Source of the DNA: Nitrososphaeria archaeon
Lineage (GTDB): Archaea > Thermoproteota > Nitrososphaeria > Nitrososphaerales > JANXEG01
Direction: 5' to 3'
DNA length: 64,000 nt
NCBI GenBank assembly: GCA_029775915.1
Contig: JARVKA010000002.1
Coordinates: forward strand, 184,591 to 248,590
Position 1 is the first letter of the stretch; each line of letters starts with the position of its first letter. Below the pieces are notes generated by a model. The model saw nothing but the letters and a program-made list of their open reading frames with translations. It was not told where the DNA came from and searched no databases. Positions 36,627 through 45,473 of this stretch are shown in pieces. Position numbers and translations under genes: made by a program.

Positions 36627-37574
36627 TCATTCAAATTCTATGGTTGCTGGTGGTTTACTCGTAATATCGTATAAAACTCTAGTAACCGATGGTAAAGCCT
36701 CAATAATCCGCTTATTAATCCTCTCTAAAATATCCCATGGTATTTGAGTTGGTTTTGCAGTCATAGCATCTATTGAGTCAACGATTCTTATAACAATAAT
36801 CTCACCGTACTTTCTACCACCTTCTTGAGACAATCCAGTAGCTTTATCATTCATTAATACTGCGAATGCTTGAAAGCATGGTATATCTTTAGTCTCATCT
36901 TCCACAATTTTTGTCGCTTTTCTCACAATATCGATTCTTTCAGCAGTTACTTCACCAATAATACGGACTGAGAGCCCTGGACCTGGGAATGGCTTACGCT
37001 CTATAATCTCCTTTGGAAGCTTTAAAGCTTCAGCAACCATTCGAACTTGATTTTTATAAAGGTTACTTAATGGTTCAATAATCTTAAATCCATATTCTCT
37101 TAATGGATCGATACCAATTTGGCTTAAAACATTATGCTGAGTCTTCACACCCTTAACAGTTTCTACAATATCTGCAGCTATCGTACCTTGAAGTAAGAAT
37201 TTAGCATTAACCTCTTTAAGGAAATCACTCAATACTTTATAAAAAGTGGCACGAAAAACCTTTCTTTTATCCTCAGGGTTTGATATGCCCTTTAATGCGG
37301 TTAAGAAAGTATCACGCACATTATGAAGTTTTACATTTAAACCTCTATCTTTAAATATTTTTGTAACATATTCTGGCTCACCTTCTCTCATTAAACCATC
37401 ATCTAAAAAAACAGCTATAAGTTTATTTTTTAAAGCTCTATAACCAAGTTCAGCAGTTACAGAGCTATCCACACCACCAGATAACGCTACAACAGCCTTT
37501 TGATTACCAACATCTCTCTTTATCCTAACTATCGCTTCATCGATAAACCTTTGTGGATCAAAATCTTTAAGCAT
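36627..37574 (-). CDS. guaAb: GMP synthase ATP pyrophosphatase subunit
   Basis: The 315-residue protein has the PP-loop SGGVDSS near residue 35 and the C-terminal dimerisation domain of GMP synthase ending in YDITSKPPATIEFE. In archaea the glutaminase is encoded by a separate gene, which is not in this window. The enzyme aminates XMP to GMP. It converges with the NAD-kinase-like gene, 9 bases away. Confidence 0.95.
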   Translation of the reverse strand: MLKDFDPQRFIDEAIVRIKRDVGNQKAVVALSGGVDSSVTAELGYRALKNKLIAVFLDDGLMREGEPEYVTKIFKDRGLNVKLHNVRDTFLTALKGISNPEDKRKVFRATFYKVLSDFLKEVNAKFLLQGTIAADIVETVKGVKTQHNVLSQIGIDPLREYGFKIIEPLSNLYKNQVRMVAEALKLPKEIIERKPFPGPGLSVRIIGEVTAERIDIVRKATKIVEDETKDIPCFQAFAVLMNDKATGLSQEGGRKYGEIIVIRIVDSIDAMTAKPTQIPWDILERINKRIIEALPSVTRVLYDITSKPPATIEFE

Positions 37575-37649
37575 GAATCGCGTTATAAGTAAAAAATATA
37601 AAAACTTTGCTAAATGATTTAGCTTTAAAGTGTATTACAATTAAGAGCT

Positions 37650-38156
37650 TTAATTTAAGTATTTGAGCTTTTCGTAATATTCATTAACAGCCTTTTCTTG
37701 CTTTAAATTTTCCATCGAACCTGGTCGAACTTTTCTTACAAATTTTATTGCTTCATCAGGCTTCATACCAAAACTATAAATGAGATAAGCTGCAAGAATC
37801 ATTCCAGTCCTACCTTGACCAGCAGCACAATGAACCAAAACAGGCAGCCCTTTTGATATATGGGATTCGATAAACTTCACCGCTTCGTGAATCTTATCAA
37901 TAGAAGTTGCATGTTTATTACGTATTGGAATGTGAAGATAATCGAATCCAGCATTTTGAATCCATTTATTAGGCAAGGGCGTTTCAGTTAAGCTAAGAAT
38001 GGCTTTTATTCCCATGCCTTTTAGCCACCTCAACACCTTTTCAGATGTAGGATAACCACTACCAGCCAACTTTCCTTCAATTAGCCAACTAAAATTTGTA
38101 GGCTTATTAGTGATTATACCCCAAATCCTTCGATACAAATTTCCAATAATGCTCAA
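37650..38156 (-). CDS. Dual-specificity/tyrosine protein phosphatase
   Basis: The 168-residue protein has the cysteine phosphatase P-loop VHCAAGQGRTGM near residue 108 (HCx5R) and the upstream general-acid region around DYLHIPIRNKHA. It is a small archaeal dual-specificity phosphatase. It lies 70 bases downstream of the IscU fusion gene on the same strand; a functional tie is not evident. Confidence 0.88.
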   Translation of the reverse strand: MSIIGNLYRRIWGIITNKPTNFSWLIEGKLAGSGYPTSEKVLRWLKGMGIKAILSLTETPLPNKWIQNAGFDYLHIPIRNKHATSIDKIHEAVKFIESHISKGLPVLVHCAAGQGRTGMILAAYLIYSFGMKPDEAIKFVRKVRPGSMENLKQEKAVNEYYEKLKYLN

Positions 38157-38226
38157 AAACCCTCACATCGATTGGCAAATATACTTACATGTGATACATA
38201 CATTGAAAGTTCTATTATTGAATTAT

Positions 38227-38862
38227 TCATTCTGTTGAATGAAACTCTATTTCAATATCTAATCCTTCCAAAGCCTCCTTTATATCACTTTGAATCATCT
38301 TCGCAGCCTCTCCAGAAGCTTTTAACTTGATAATAACTTTCTTTCCATCAACTTTAATATCTTCAACCAATCCTGCATGTATAATATCAGTACCTAATAC
38401 TGGGTCTAATACGCCTTTCAACATCTTCTCAATAATAGATTTATCAATCGCTCTTTGGCCACTCTTTATCTCATACTTTAATAATGCAGCTTCCAACCCT
38501 TGCCTCGATAAAACTGCACAATGCATTTTAATCTTAGGTAAACCACCTAAAGCTTGAGCTATATCATTAAAGGTAATCCTTCTAGCTTCCTCTATCGTTT
38601 TCCCCTTTACCATTTCAGTCAATACAGAGCTTGTAGCTATATTTGCAGCACAACCATAAGATTCAAATGAACTCTTTTCTATACGCTTAGTTTTCTCATC
38701 AATTTTTAAATAAATCTTTATAAGATCGCCACAAGCGACACTACCAACCTTTGCAGAAGTGGTTGCATCATCCATCTTACCCAAATTTCGTGGATTTCTG
38801 AAATGTTGTATAACCAAATCGGTATAACCTAAACGCTTTGCAACCCTATCTTCAATACTCAA
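38227..38862 (-). CDS. iscU: IscU-like Fe-S scaffold fused to a DUF59-like domain
   Basis: Residues 1-130 are IscU: the three cluster cysteines are Cys44 (ACGDLIKIYL), Cys71 (YGCAANIATSS) and Cys115 (MHCAVLSRQG). Residues 142-211 read VLDPVLGTDIIHAGLVEDIK and look like a MIP18/DUF59 domain that lacks its usual cysteine. DUF59 proteins assist Fe-S transfer, so this may be a scaffold joined to its delivery module. The gene starts 3 bases after the IscS-like gene, an operon. Confidence 0.82.
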   Translation of the reverse strand: MSIEDRVAKRLGYTDLVIQHFRNPRNLGKMDDATTSAKVGSVACGDLIKIYLKIDEKTKRIEKSSFESYGCAANIATSSVLTEMVKGKTIEEARRITFNDIAQALGGLPKIKMHCAVLSRQGLEAALLKYEIKSGQRAIDKSIIEKMLKGVLDPVLGTDIIHAGLVEDIKVDGKKVIIKLKASGEAAKMIQSDIKEALEGLDIEIEFHSTE

Positions 38863-38865
38863 CTC

Positions 38866-40020
38866 CTACCACCCTTTTACTAATGGGCTGAAGCTTCTTA
38901 ACTTTTTCACAGCTCTATTAATAATCTCCACCGCAGATTCAACCTCTTTCTTAGTGGTCCATTTGCTTAAACTTAACCTTATAGAGCCATGTGATTCCTC
39001 GTATGTACCACCAATAGCACGAATTACATGGCTTGGCTCTAACTTTTGACTATAGCAAGCTGATCCTGTATTAATAATTAATCCTTCTAAATTAGCATAC
39101 ATCAATATAGCCTCGCCCTCTACATATTTGAATGTGATATTCACATTGTTGCACAATCTCTTATCCCCTAAGGGCCCATTAAGCTTCGTTGCTTCAATAT
39201 TGAGAAGATTTTCAATAAGCCAATCCCTCAACTCTCTCATTCTCCTCACCTCATCGATACTTATTAACTCTGTAGCTTTTGCAAATCCTACAATACCAGG
39301 AAGATTTGGTGTTCCAGCTCTAAAACCACGTTCTTGCTCATCACCCAAAATGATTGGCTTTAATGATATTCCCTCTCTCACATACAAAGCACCTACTCCT
39401 TTCGGTCCATGAATTAAATGTGCAGATAAAGACATTAAATCTACACCCATCTTCTTTACATCTATGGGCTCTTTCATGAATGATTGCACAGCATCACAAT
39501 GAAACAAAACATTTTTCTCTTTGCACAATTCTCCAATCGCCTTTATATCTTGGATCGTTCCAATCTCTTGATTCGCATGCTGTATCGATACCAATCGTGT
39601 ATTTACAATCGCTTTATTCAATGATTCAAAGTCTACAAAGCCTTCCTTATCCACATTTAAATAAATAGCTTCAAAGCCTTCCTCATTACTCAAAGCCTTC
39701 ACCACATCGAGTACAGATCTATGCTCAATTTTAGATGTTACAATTCGTTTCCCCTTGTATTGAGGAGAATGCATAACGCCTTTAATAGCAAGATTGTTAC
39801 TTTCAGTCCCGCCTGATGTGAAGATAATCTCATTAGGTTTTGCGTTAATCTTACTCGCAATAACTTCACGAGCCTTTTCTATAGCTTCATTCGCCTCATC
39901 TTCCAATATATGACCGAATTCACCACGTGGAACCCCATATTTCTCTATCATATACTCTCTCATAACGTTAACAACAATAGGATCCACCATGGTAGTTTCT
40001 GCATTATCCAAGTAAATCAT
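38866..40020 (-). CDS. iscS: IscS-like cysteine desulfurase without the PLP lysine
   Basis: The 384-residue protein aligns with IscS/NifS: PLP-supporting His100, Asp176 and Gln179, and the sulfur-accepting Cys322 in TGSACYSQKLEPSHV. The site that normally reads SxHK has S199-A200-H201-L202, so the lysine that forms the Schiff base with PLP is replaced by leucine (codon TTA). An IscS from Archaeoglobus fulgidus is reported to lack this lysine too. The protein may work as a scaffold or accept external PLP-substrate chemistry. It is coupled to iscU. Confidence 0.88.
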   Translation of the reverse strand: MIYLDNAETTMVDPIVVNVMREYMIEKYGVPRGEFGHILEDEANEAIEKAREVIASKINAKPNEIIFTSGGTESNNLAIKGVMHSPQYKGKRIVTSKIEHRSVLDVVKALSNEEGFEAIYLNVDKEGFVDFESLNKAIVNTRLVSIQHANQEIGTIQDIKAIGELCKEKNVLFHCDAVQSFMKEPIDVKKMGVDLMSLSAHLIHGPKGVGALYVREGISLKPIILGDEQERGFRAGTPNLPGIVGFAKATELISIDEVRRMRELRDWLIENLLNIEATKLNGPLGDKRLCNNVNITFKYVEGEAILMYANLEGLIINTGSACYSQKLEPSHVIRAIGGTYEESHGSIRLSLSKWTTKKEVESAVEIINRAVKKLRSFSPLVKGW

Positions 40021-40125
40021 ATCAACAATTATTAATTAATCTCTTAGTTAAAAGATAATCGCTAAGTCGATATGTATATTAAGTAAATATTATAACGGTA
40101 TTGTTTATTCACATCTCCCTAAAAA

Positions 40126-40134
40126 TTATATTTA
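40126..40134 (+). promoter_or_regulatory. TATA box of the aIF2 gamma operon
   Basis: TTATATTTA lies 29 bases (from its centre) before the ATG at 40159, so the transcript probably starts within a few bases of the start codon. Confidence 0.5.
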
Positions 40135-40158
40135 CCCTTTTACCCAACTCAAATTGTT

Positions 40159-41400
40159 ATGCCAGTTAAAAGGTATCAATTACCATCACAACCTGAACTT
40201 AACGTTGGGACTGCGGGTCATGTAGATCATGGCAAAACCACTTTAATTGAGGCTATTACAGGTGTATGGACAAGTGCTCATAGTGAAGAGTTAAAGCGCG
40301 GGATTACGATTAAAGTTGGTTACGCGGATGCTGCTTTTTACAAGTGTGAAAGTTGTCCACCACCAGATTGTTATACTAATTCACCTAAGTGCCCAAATTG
40401 TAACTCTGAAGCTAAGTTATTGCGTGTTGTAAGCTTTGTAGATTGCCCCGGTCATGAAAGTTTAATGGCAAATATGCTTTCCGGTGCCGCAGTTATGGAT
40501 GGTGCACTCCTCGTGATCGCTGCCAATGAAAAAGTTCCACAACCCCAAACCCGTGAGCATCTTTTTGCTTTAAAAATGATGGGAATGAGACATATTATAG
40601 TAACCCAAAATAAAGTAGATTTGGTAACTGATGATGAGGCTAAAGCGAATTACAAAGATATAAAATCTTTTCTCTCTCAAATTGCTCTAAATGATGTGCC
40701 CATCATCCCTATTTCTGCTCAACGTAAATTGAATATAGATGCAATAATTGGCGCGATCGTAGAGTACATACCCGTTCCAAAAAGAGATCCTCAAGCCAAA
40801 CCATTAATGCAAATTTTAAGATCATTTGATGTGAATAAACCTGGTACATCGATTGATGCTTTAAAAGGTGGTGTAGTAGGTGGTACTTTACTTCAAGGTA
40901 TTTTGAGAGTGGGTGATGAAATAGAATTAAGGCCAGGCATATTAAACCCAAATACTTCAAAGTATGAACCATTGAATAGTGTGATTGCAAGTTTAGTTAC
41001 TGGTGCTGGTTTTATGGATCAAGTTAAGCCTGGTGGATTGGTAGCGATTGGTACAATGCTCGATCCAGCTTTAACAAAGAGTGATTCATTAATAGGTTCA
41101 GTATTGGGTAGGCCTGGTGAACTTCCAGATATTTTATATTCATTCACTATGGATATAAAACTTTTTGAAACAGCGATAGGTACACAAGATTTGGTAAAGG
41201 TTGAGAAGATTAAGGTTAATGAGACTTTGAGATTAAATGTTGGCACCGCTGTAACACTCGGTACAGTAACATCAGTAAGAGAAGATATTGTGGAGGTAAA
41301 ATTGAAACTTCCTATTTGTGCTAATGAGGGTAGTAGAGCAGCGATTAGTCGTAGAATTGGCGATCGATGGAGATTAATAGGGTTCGGAATTCTTCGATAA
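40159..41400 (+). CDS. eif2g: Translation initiation factor aIF2 subunit gamma
   Basis: The GTPase subunit of aIF2. The P-loop GHVDHGKTTL is at about residues 20-29, the switch 2 motif DCPGHE near 95, and NKVD near 152. The zinc-knuckle insertion with CESCPPPDC and CPNC at about 72-93 is typical of aIF2 gamma. It binds Met-tRNAi with aIF2 alpha and beta. It heads the conserved archaeal run through S27ae. Confidence 0.98.
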   Translation: MPVKRYQLPSQPELNVGTAGHVDHGKTTLIEAITGVWTSAHSEELKRGITIKVGYADAAFYKCESCPPPDCYTNSPKCPNCNSEAKLLRVVSFVDCPGHESLMANMLSGAAVMDGALLVIAANEKVPQPQTREHLFALKMMGMRHIIVTQNKVDLVTDDEAKANYKDIKSFLSQIALNDVPIIPISAQRKLNIDAIIGAIVEYIPVPKRDPQAKPLMQILRSFDVNKPGTSIDALKGGVVGGTLLQGILRVGDEIELRPGILNPNTSKYEPLNSVIASLVTGAGFMDQVKPGGLVAIGTMLDPALTKSDSLIGSVLGRPGELPDILYSFTMDIKLFETAIGTQDLVKVEKIKVNETLRLNVGTAVTLGTVTSVREDIVEVKLKLPICANEGSRAAISRRIGDRWRLIGFGILR

Positions 41401-41402
41401 AT

Positions 41403-41780
41403 ATGGTAATAGTATTACTTGATACGAGTTTTATTCTTCACATGGTTAGTAAGCCTATTGTGAATTTTGAGTCTTTAGAAGAAAAATTGGGTAAAGTGGA
41501 ATTCGTAGTTTTGGAAGATACTATACATGAGTTAGAGAGTTTATGCCATAGTAAATCTGTTATTAAGATGCGTAGTGCTCATTCCGCTTTGAATTACGCT
41601 TTCAGGTTAATGAGGGTAAGTATTAAAGGCGATGAGTCAGTAGATGATAAAATTGTAAGATTTGCTATTGAGAAAGGAGCCATAGTTGCTACTTTAGATG
41701 CTGAATTAAAAAGAAAGTTGAAGAGGCATGGTGTCCCAGTGATTACTCTTAAAAATGATAAAATTGATGTAAATACTTAA
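41403..41780 (+). CDS. PIN-domain protein (Fcf1/Utp24-like nuclease)
   Basis: The 125-residue protein reads VLLDTSFILHMV, the first PIN acidic motif, then a glutamate near residue 47, and SVDDKIV and ATLDAELKRKLK with the later aspartates. PIN proteins are nucleases; the one placed between aIF2 gamma and Rpo7 is the archaeal Fcf1-like protein that may process rRNA. I start at ATG 41403, right after the aIF2 gamma stop; an earlier in-frame ATG at 41367 lies inside that gene and adds unrelated residues. Confidence 0.88.
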   Translation: MVIVLLDTSFILHMVSKPIVNFESLEEKLGKVEFVVLEDTIHELESLCHSKSVIKMRSAHSALNYAFRLMRVSIKGDESVDDKIVRFAIEKGAIVATLDAELKRKLKRHGVPVITLKNDKIDVNT

Positions 41781-41922
41781 AGATCAAATAAATAAATTAT
41801 GAATTACAGTTATTAAATAAGTAAAAATAGCGTTAAGGTTCCATTTATATATTGAAGTTTTCAGAAATTAAAACCAAAAAGCTCTTAACCTATATTTTTA
41901 ATTACTTCTAAGAGGAAAAATC

Positions 41923-42501
41923 TTGTTCCAATTAATTGAACTTGAAGATGTGGTAGGAATACCGCCTAATAAATTCGGCCAACCTTTAGATCAAGTAGCA
42001 TTACAAGTCTTAAAAAGTAAATATGAGAGTACCATTAGCCCTGAGCTTGGTTATGTGATATTGGTTAAAGATGTATTCACAGAAAGGGTAGGTAAAATTA
42101 TACCGGGAGATGGTGCAACATACCATAGAGTTAAATTCACTATTCTTACATTTTATCCAAAATTACAAGAGATTGTTGAAGGTGAAGTGGTTGAAGTTAC
42201 AGATTTTGGTGCTTTTGTTAGAGTGGGACCTACCGATTGCTTACTACATTTATCCCAAATAACGGATGATTACCTTACGAGTGATGTTAAGCAAGGGGTA
42301 ATTTTAGCCAGTCAAACTAAACGTGTGCTTAAAGTAGGCTCAAAAATAAGAGTTAGAATTATTGCAGTGAGTTTAAGCAGAGGAGCAGCTATGGGCAAGA
42401 TTGGTGTAACTTGCAGACAACCATTCTTAGGAGCTTTGGAGTGGATTGAGGAGGATATAGCAAAAACTAAAGAGGGTGTTGGAAAGAAAAAGCAAGAATG
42501 A
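41923..42501 (+). CDS. rpo7: RNA polymerase subunit Rpo7 (RpoE)
   Basis: The 192-residue protein has an N-terminal Rpo7 domain and an S1 domain (about 85-160, GEVVEVTDFGAFVRVGP). With Rpo4 it forms the stalk that binds nascent RNA. The TTG start at 41923 follows an AGAGG site about 8 bases upstream. Together with spt4, 13 bases downstream, it forms the usual archaeal pair. Confidence 0.95.
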   Translation: MFQLIELEDVVGIPPNKFGQPLDQVALQVLKSKYESTISPELGYVILVKDVFTERVGKIIPGDGATYHRVKFTILTFYPKLQEIVEGEVVEVTDFGAFVRVGPTDCLLHLSQITDDYLTSDVKQGVILASQTKRVLKVGSKIRVRIIAVSLSRGAAMGKIGVTCRQPFLGALEWIEEDIAKTKEGVGKKKQE

Positions 42502-42514
42502 GGGGTGAAGAGCC

Positions 42515-42703
42515 ATGCCTAAAGAATATGCATGTAGAAAGTGCCATGCATTAACTAATGGTCGTATATGCCCAATTTGCCACTCTACAGATCTTAGTCC
42601 AAATTGGTCTGGATTGGTTATTATCATAAATGTGAAGGAGTCACAAATCGCTAAAGCATTAAATATAACAACACCGGGGCGCTATGCTTTAAAGGTAACT
42701 TAA
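42515..42703 (+). CDS. spt4: Transcription elongation factor Spt4
   Basis: The 62-residue zinc protein has CRKC and CPIC knuckles followed by the WSGLVIII strand. It pairs with Spt5 to clamp RNA polymerase during elongation. It lies directly between rpo7 and the dephospho-CoA kinase gene, as in most archaea; a GGGGTGA site precedes the ATG. Confidence 0.95.
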   Translation: MPKEYACRKCHALTNGRICPICHSTDLSPNWSGLVIIINVKESQIAKALNITTPGRYALKVT

Positions 42704-42712
42704 GGTGAATTT

Positions 42713-43246
42713 ATGGTAAAGGTTTATCAACTCCCTGAAAGATTAAGAGATGAATTAAAAAAACCACTCGGAAGATTAATAACCAATGATCAAATCGATT
42801 TGGAATTAATAAATCAAATTCGTTGTAATGAGTTAATCGTTAGTGTAGGAGATGCAACTACCGAAAGGCTTATTCAATTCGGAGTAATCCCTTCGATACA
42901 AGTGATTGATGGAAAAGAGATGAGATGTGAAAGACCAAAGCCATCTATTGCTCATGTAACAGAAATTTATACGGAGAATCCAGCTGGATTCATCTCTGAA
43001 GATGCTTTGAAAGCGATAATTAAAGCTCTTAAAATGGAGAAGCCTGTAAGAATAATCGTGAATGGTGAGGAGGATCTTTTAACTCTACCAATTATCGCAT
43101 TATATCCATTAAAAACCTTAGTGCTTTACGGCCAGCCAAAAGTTGGTATTGTTTTAATCCATATTAATCAACAAGATAAATATAATGCATTTAAAATCCT
43201 TAAGGAAATGGGTATTGAATTAAACAAAATCGTTAAAAGTAATTAA
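42713..43246 (+). CDS. GTP-dependent dephospho-CoA kinase (DUF359)
   Basis: The 177-residue protein belongs to DUF359, the archaeal GTP-dependent dephospho-CoA kinase, which completes CoA synthesis. Visible family features are the L-x-LI-T/N-D start, the VSVGDATTERLIQFG segment near residue 43 and the VNGEEDLLTLPIIA motif near residue 120. Its place between spt4 and rps24e is conserved in archaea. Confidence 0.92.
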   Translation: MVKVYQLPERLRDELKKPLGRLITNDQIDLELINQIRCNELIVSVGDATTERLIQFGVIPSIQVIDGKEMRCERPKPSIAHVTEIYTENPAGFISEDALKAIIKALKMEKPVRIIVNGEEDLLTLPIIALYPLKTLVLYGQPKVGIVLIHINQQDKYNAFKILKEMGIELNKIVKSN

Positions 43247-43271
43247 TAAAAATTGTAGTGGTGATAAATCT

Positions 43272-43592
43272 TTGCTCGTTGAGATTTTGAGTGTTGAAGA
43301 GAATAAATTACTTGGGCGGAAGGAGTGTATATGCTACTTCCCTTCAGCTGCAGGACTCATTAAAAGGAGTGAAGCTATTGAAGCTTTAGCATCTGCTTTA
43401 AAGGTTGAGAAGGAAAAAGTTTACCTCGTAAAGTTATTAACCAGCACGGGTAGTAAAGATGTAAAAGGCATATTCTATATTTATGATGATGTGAATAAAG
43501 CTAGAAAACACTTACCAAAATACATTTTTATTAGAATGTTGAGTAAGGATGAGCGTGAAAAGTTGAAAAAGGAGCAAAAGGTTAGTAAGTAG
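43272..43592 (+). CDS. rps24e: Ribosomal protein S24e
   Basis: The 106-residue small-subunit protein shows the family's [13 protein letters not shown] start and the [24 protein letters not shown] core. The start is TTG at 43272, preceded by GGTGAT. It is followed by rps27ae after 8 bases, as usual. Confidence 0.93.
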   Translation: MLVEILSVEENKLLGRKECICYFPSAAGLIKRSEAIEALASALKVEKEKVYLVKLLTSTGSKDVKGIFYIYDDVNKARKHLPKYIFIRMLSKDEREKLKKEQKVSK

Positions 43593-43600
43593 GGATCATT

Positions 43601-43804
43601 ATGTCTACTGAAGCGTCTGAAAAATTACAAAAAAAGAATAAAGCTAATCCACAAGTATGGAAATTTTACAAAATTGATGGGACAAAATTGATATATTTAA
43701 AAAGAGAGTGCCCACGTTGTGGAAAAGGTGTTTTTCTTGCTGAACATAGTGATCGATTCAGTTGTGGAAAGTGTGGTTTTACTCAATTTAAAAGGAGTAA
43801 ATAA
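43601..43804 (+). CDS. rps27ae: Ribosomal protein S27ae
   Basis: The 67-residue protein has the S27ae zinc ribbon: [20 protein letters not shown] and a final CGFTQF. Its N-terminus lacks the ubiquitin fusion seen in eukaryotes. It ends the aIF2 gamma to S27ae run, 10 bases before the convergent nucleotidyltransferase-kinase gene. Confidence 0.94.
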   Translation: MSTEASEKLQKKNKANPQVWKFYKIDGTKLIYLKRECPRCGKGVFLAEHSDRFSCGKCGFTQFKRSK

Positions 43805-43814
43805 ATGAAATAAT

Positions 43815-45473
43815 TTAATATTTAACCTTCTTCTTTATAATTTCATTTATCGCTTTAATCGCTTGTGGCATTAATAGTGTTATGAATGGTGCAAGGTATC
43901 TATGATTCATAGCGTTAATTACTGCATTTATATCACCATACTTCAAATATCCATCTAAAAAAGATTCGGTAATTTTTTTAACAATTTGAGTATTCAAAGT
44001 GAGCTTAGATGAATAATAAATAAACTCAGCAATATCCCATGCTTTATCACCACCAAAGCTTGCTTGCTCCAAATCTGTAAGATACAATTTACCATTAAAA
44101 ATTATCGCATTACTCGGCTTAGTATCACCAAGCGTGTAACCAGCTTTATGTGCCATACCAATCGCTTCACCATAAATCTTCACAAATTCTTCACCATCCT
44201 TACCCTCATATAAATTACAAATTATCTTTTGCAAATCCACACCATCGATAAATTTAGTTACTAATATTCTATCTCCAAGAATTACTGAAACAATTTCCGG
44301 CGTATTCAAACCGTATCTTCTCAAAGTTCTAATAGCGTAGTACTCTCTATACAGCCTTGATATTGGGGTCATGCTAAATCTTTTTGTGAAAGTCCATAAA
44401 CCTAATAAAGCCCACTTCAAAGATTTGATATCCTTAAACTTTTTTACCACCAATTTTATTGTATTAATACCATCATCCAATATATAAACCCTTGAAATAT
44501 TGTAAATCTCACCCAATTGGTCCCCCTTAATCAATTTAAAAGTTTTTTTAAGGCCAAGTGCTTCTGCTATTTGATAAATCCAATCTTCACCTTCAACTAT
44601 TAACAAACCCTCTTCGATCTTCCACAATTGTTTAGGTTGGCGAAGCTTTTCTGGAACTTCACCAATATCCCTAGAGCGGGAAATCTTTGAGATTATTTCC
44701 TTACTTACCACACTAGGCTTTACACGCCCCGCATAAGTATGTACAGCATATTGAGCAATACCTCTTGTTGCGTATGTAAGTAAAGATAAGATTCGAGCCA
44801 ATTTATTAGCCAAATCTTTGCGCCTCACTCTAACTATACCATTTGTATATGAAATCAAACCTTCTTGCTCTAACTTAATAGCAGCTTCTTCAAAGCCTTT
44901 TAAACTGGCTTTAAGATTCTCACTTGAGTAAGCACCGCTATACGTCTTCACATAACTATAAAGAGCTGGAGGGTAAATCGTTGCTCTTTTTTTTAACTTT
45001 TCAAAAAGAAAGTATTCTAAAGGGAAGATAATTTCAGTAATGAATGGGCCATGTATAGAGGCTATTTCATATAAGATTTCTAACATTACCCTTTTTTTAT
45101 AAGCCGTCTCTACATCCCATAAAAATTCTTCACCAATTAATGGCTCATAAATATTTAATAATCTGCCTATAACAAACTCTCCTAAAAGGGCGCGATTCGC
45201 ATCAGCGATTAAAGCATCTTGATCAACAAGTAAAGCTGAAACGTTAAACTCATCCTCTATATAATGATACTTGATTTTATTTCGATAATCTTCCAAAACT
45301 ATGAGGGTATCGTAATCACTATCTGGCTTGGCATAACCGGCAACCTTTGAGCCATAAGCACAAACAGCGCTTAATTTATTACGCTTAACAATATTCTCCA
45401 CTATATTAAGAAGGGTTTGCTTTTCAATTTGACTCAACCTATGGAACTCCACTATTCTGCCTCTCCCACTCAT
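43815..45473 (-). CDS. Nucleotidyltransferase-Bud32-like kinase fusion
   Basis: The first 120 residues hold a minimal nucleotidyltransferase, with AYGSKVAGYAKPDSDYDT giving the GS-x-D-x-D metal site (G41, S42, D51-D55). The middle is helical. The last 230 residues are a small Bud32/RIO-like kinase with the lysine of LVVKKFK, a catalytic loop GYTLGDTKPSN (aspartate and asparagine kept) and TDLEQA for the second metal site. Both domains look active. It overlaps the HExxH gene by 35 bases and follows the gat operon. Its position is where many archaea carry kae1-bud32. Confidence 0.78.
   Translation of the reverse strand: MSGRGRIVEFHRLSQIEKQTLLNIVENIVKRNKLSAVCAYGSKVAGYAKPDSDYDTLIVLEDYRNKIKYHYIEDEFNVSALLVDQDALIADANRALLGEFVIGRLLNIYEPLIGEEFLWDVETAYKKRVMLEILYEIASIHGPFITEIIFPLEYFLFEKLKKRATIYPPALYSYVKTYSGAYSSENLKASLKGFEEAAIKLEQEGLISYTNGIVRVRRKDLANKLARILSLLTYATRGIAQYAVHTYAGRVKPSVVSKEIISKISRSRDIGEVPEKLRQPKQLWKIEEGLLIVEGEDWIYQIAEALGLKKTFKLIKGDQLGEIYNISRVYILDDGINTIKLVVKKFKDIKSLKWALLGLWTFTKRFSMTPISRLYREYYAIRTLRRYGLNTPEIVSVILGDRILVTKFIDGVDLQKIICNLYEGKDGEEFVKIYGEAIGMAHKAGYTLGDTKPSNAIIFNGKLYLTDLEQASFGGDKAWDIAEFIYYSSKLTLNTQIVKKITESFLDGYLKYGDINAVINAMNHRYLAPFITLLMPQAIKAINEIIKKKVKY

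Noticed and set aside
41367..41402. An earlier ATG for the PIN protein
   Set aside because: It lies inside the aIF2 gamma coding region and adds residues not part of the PIN domain.
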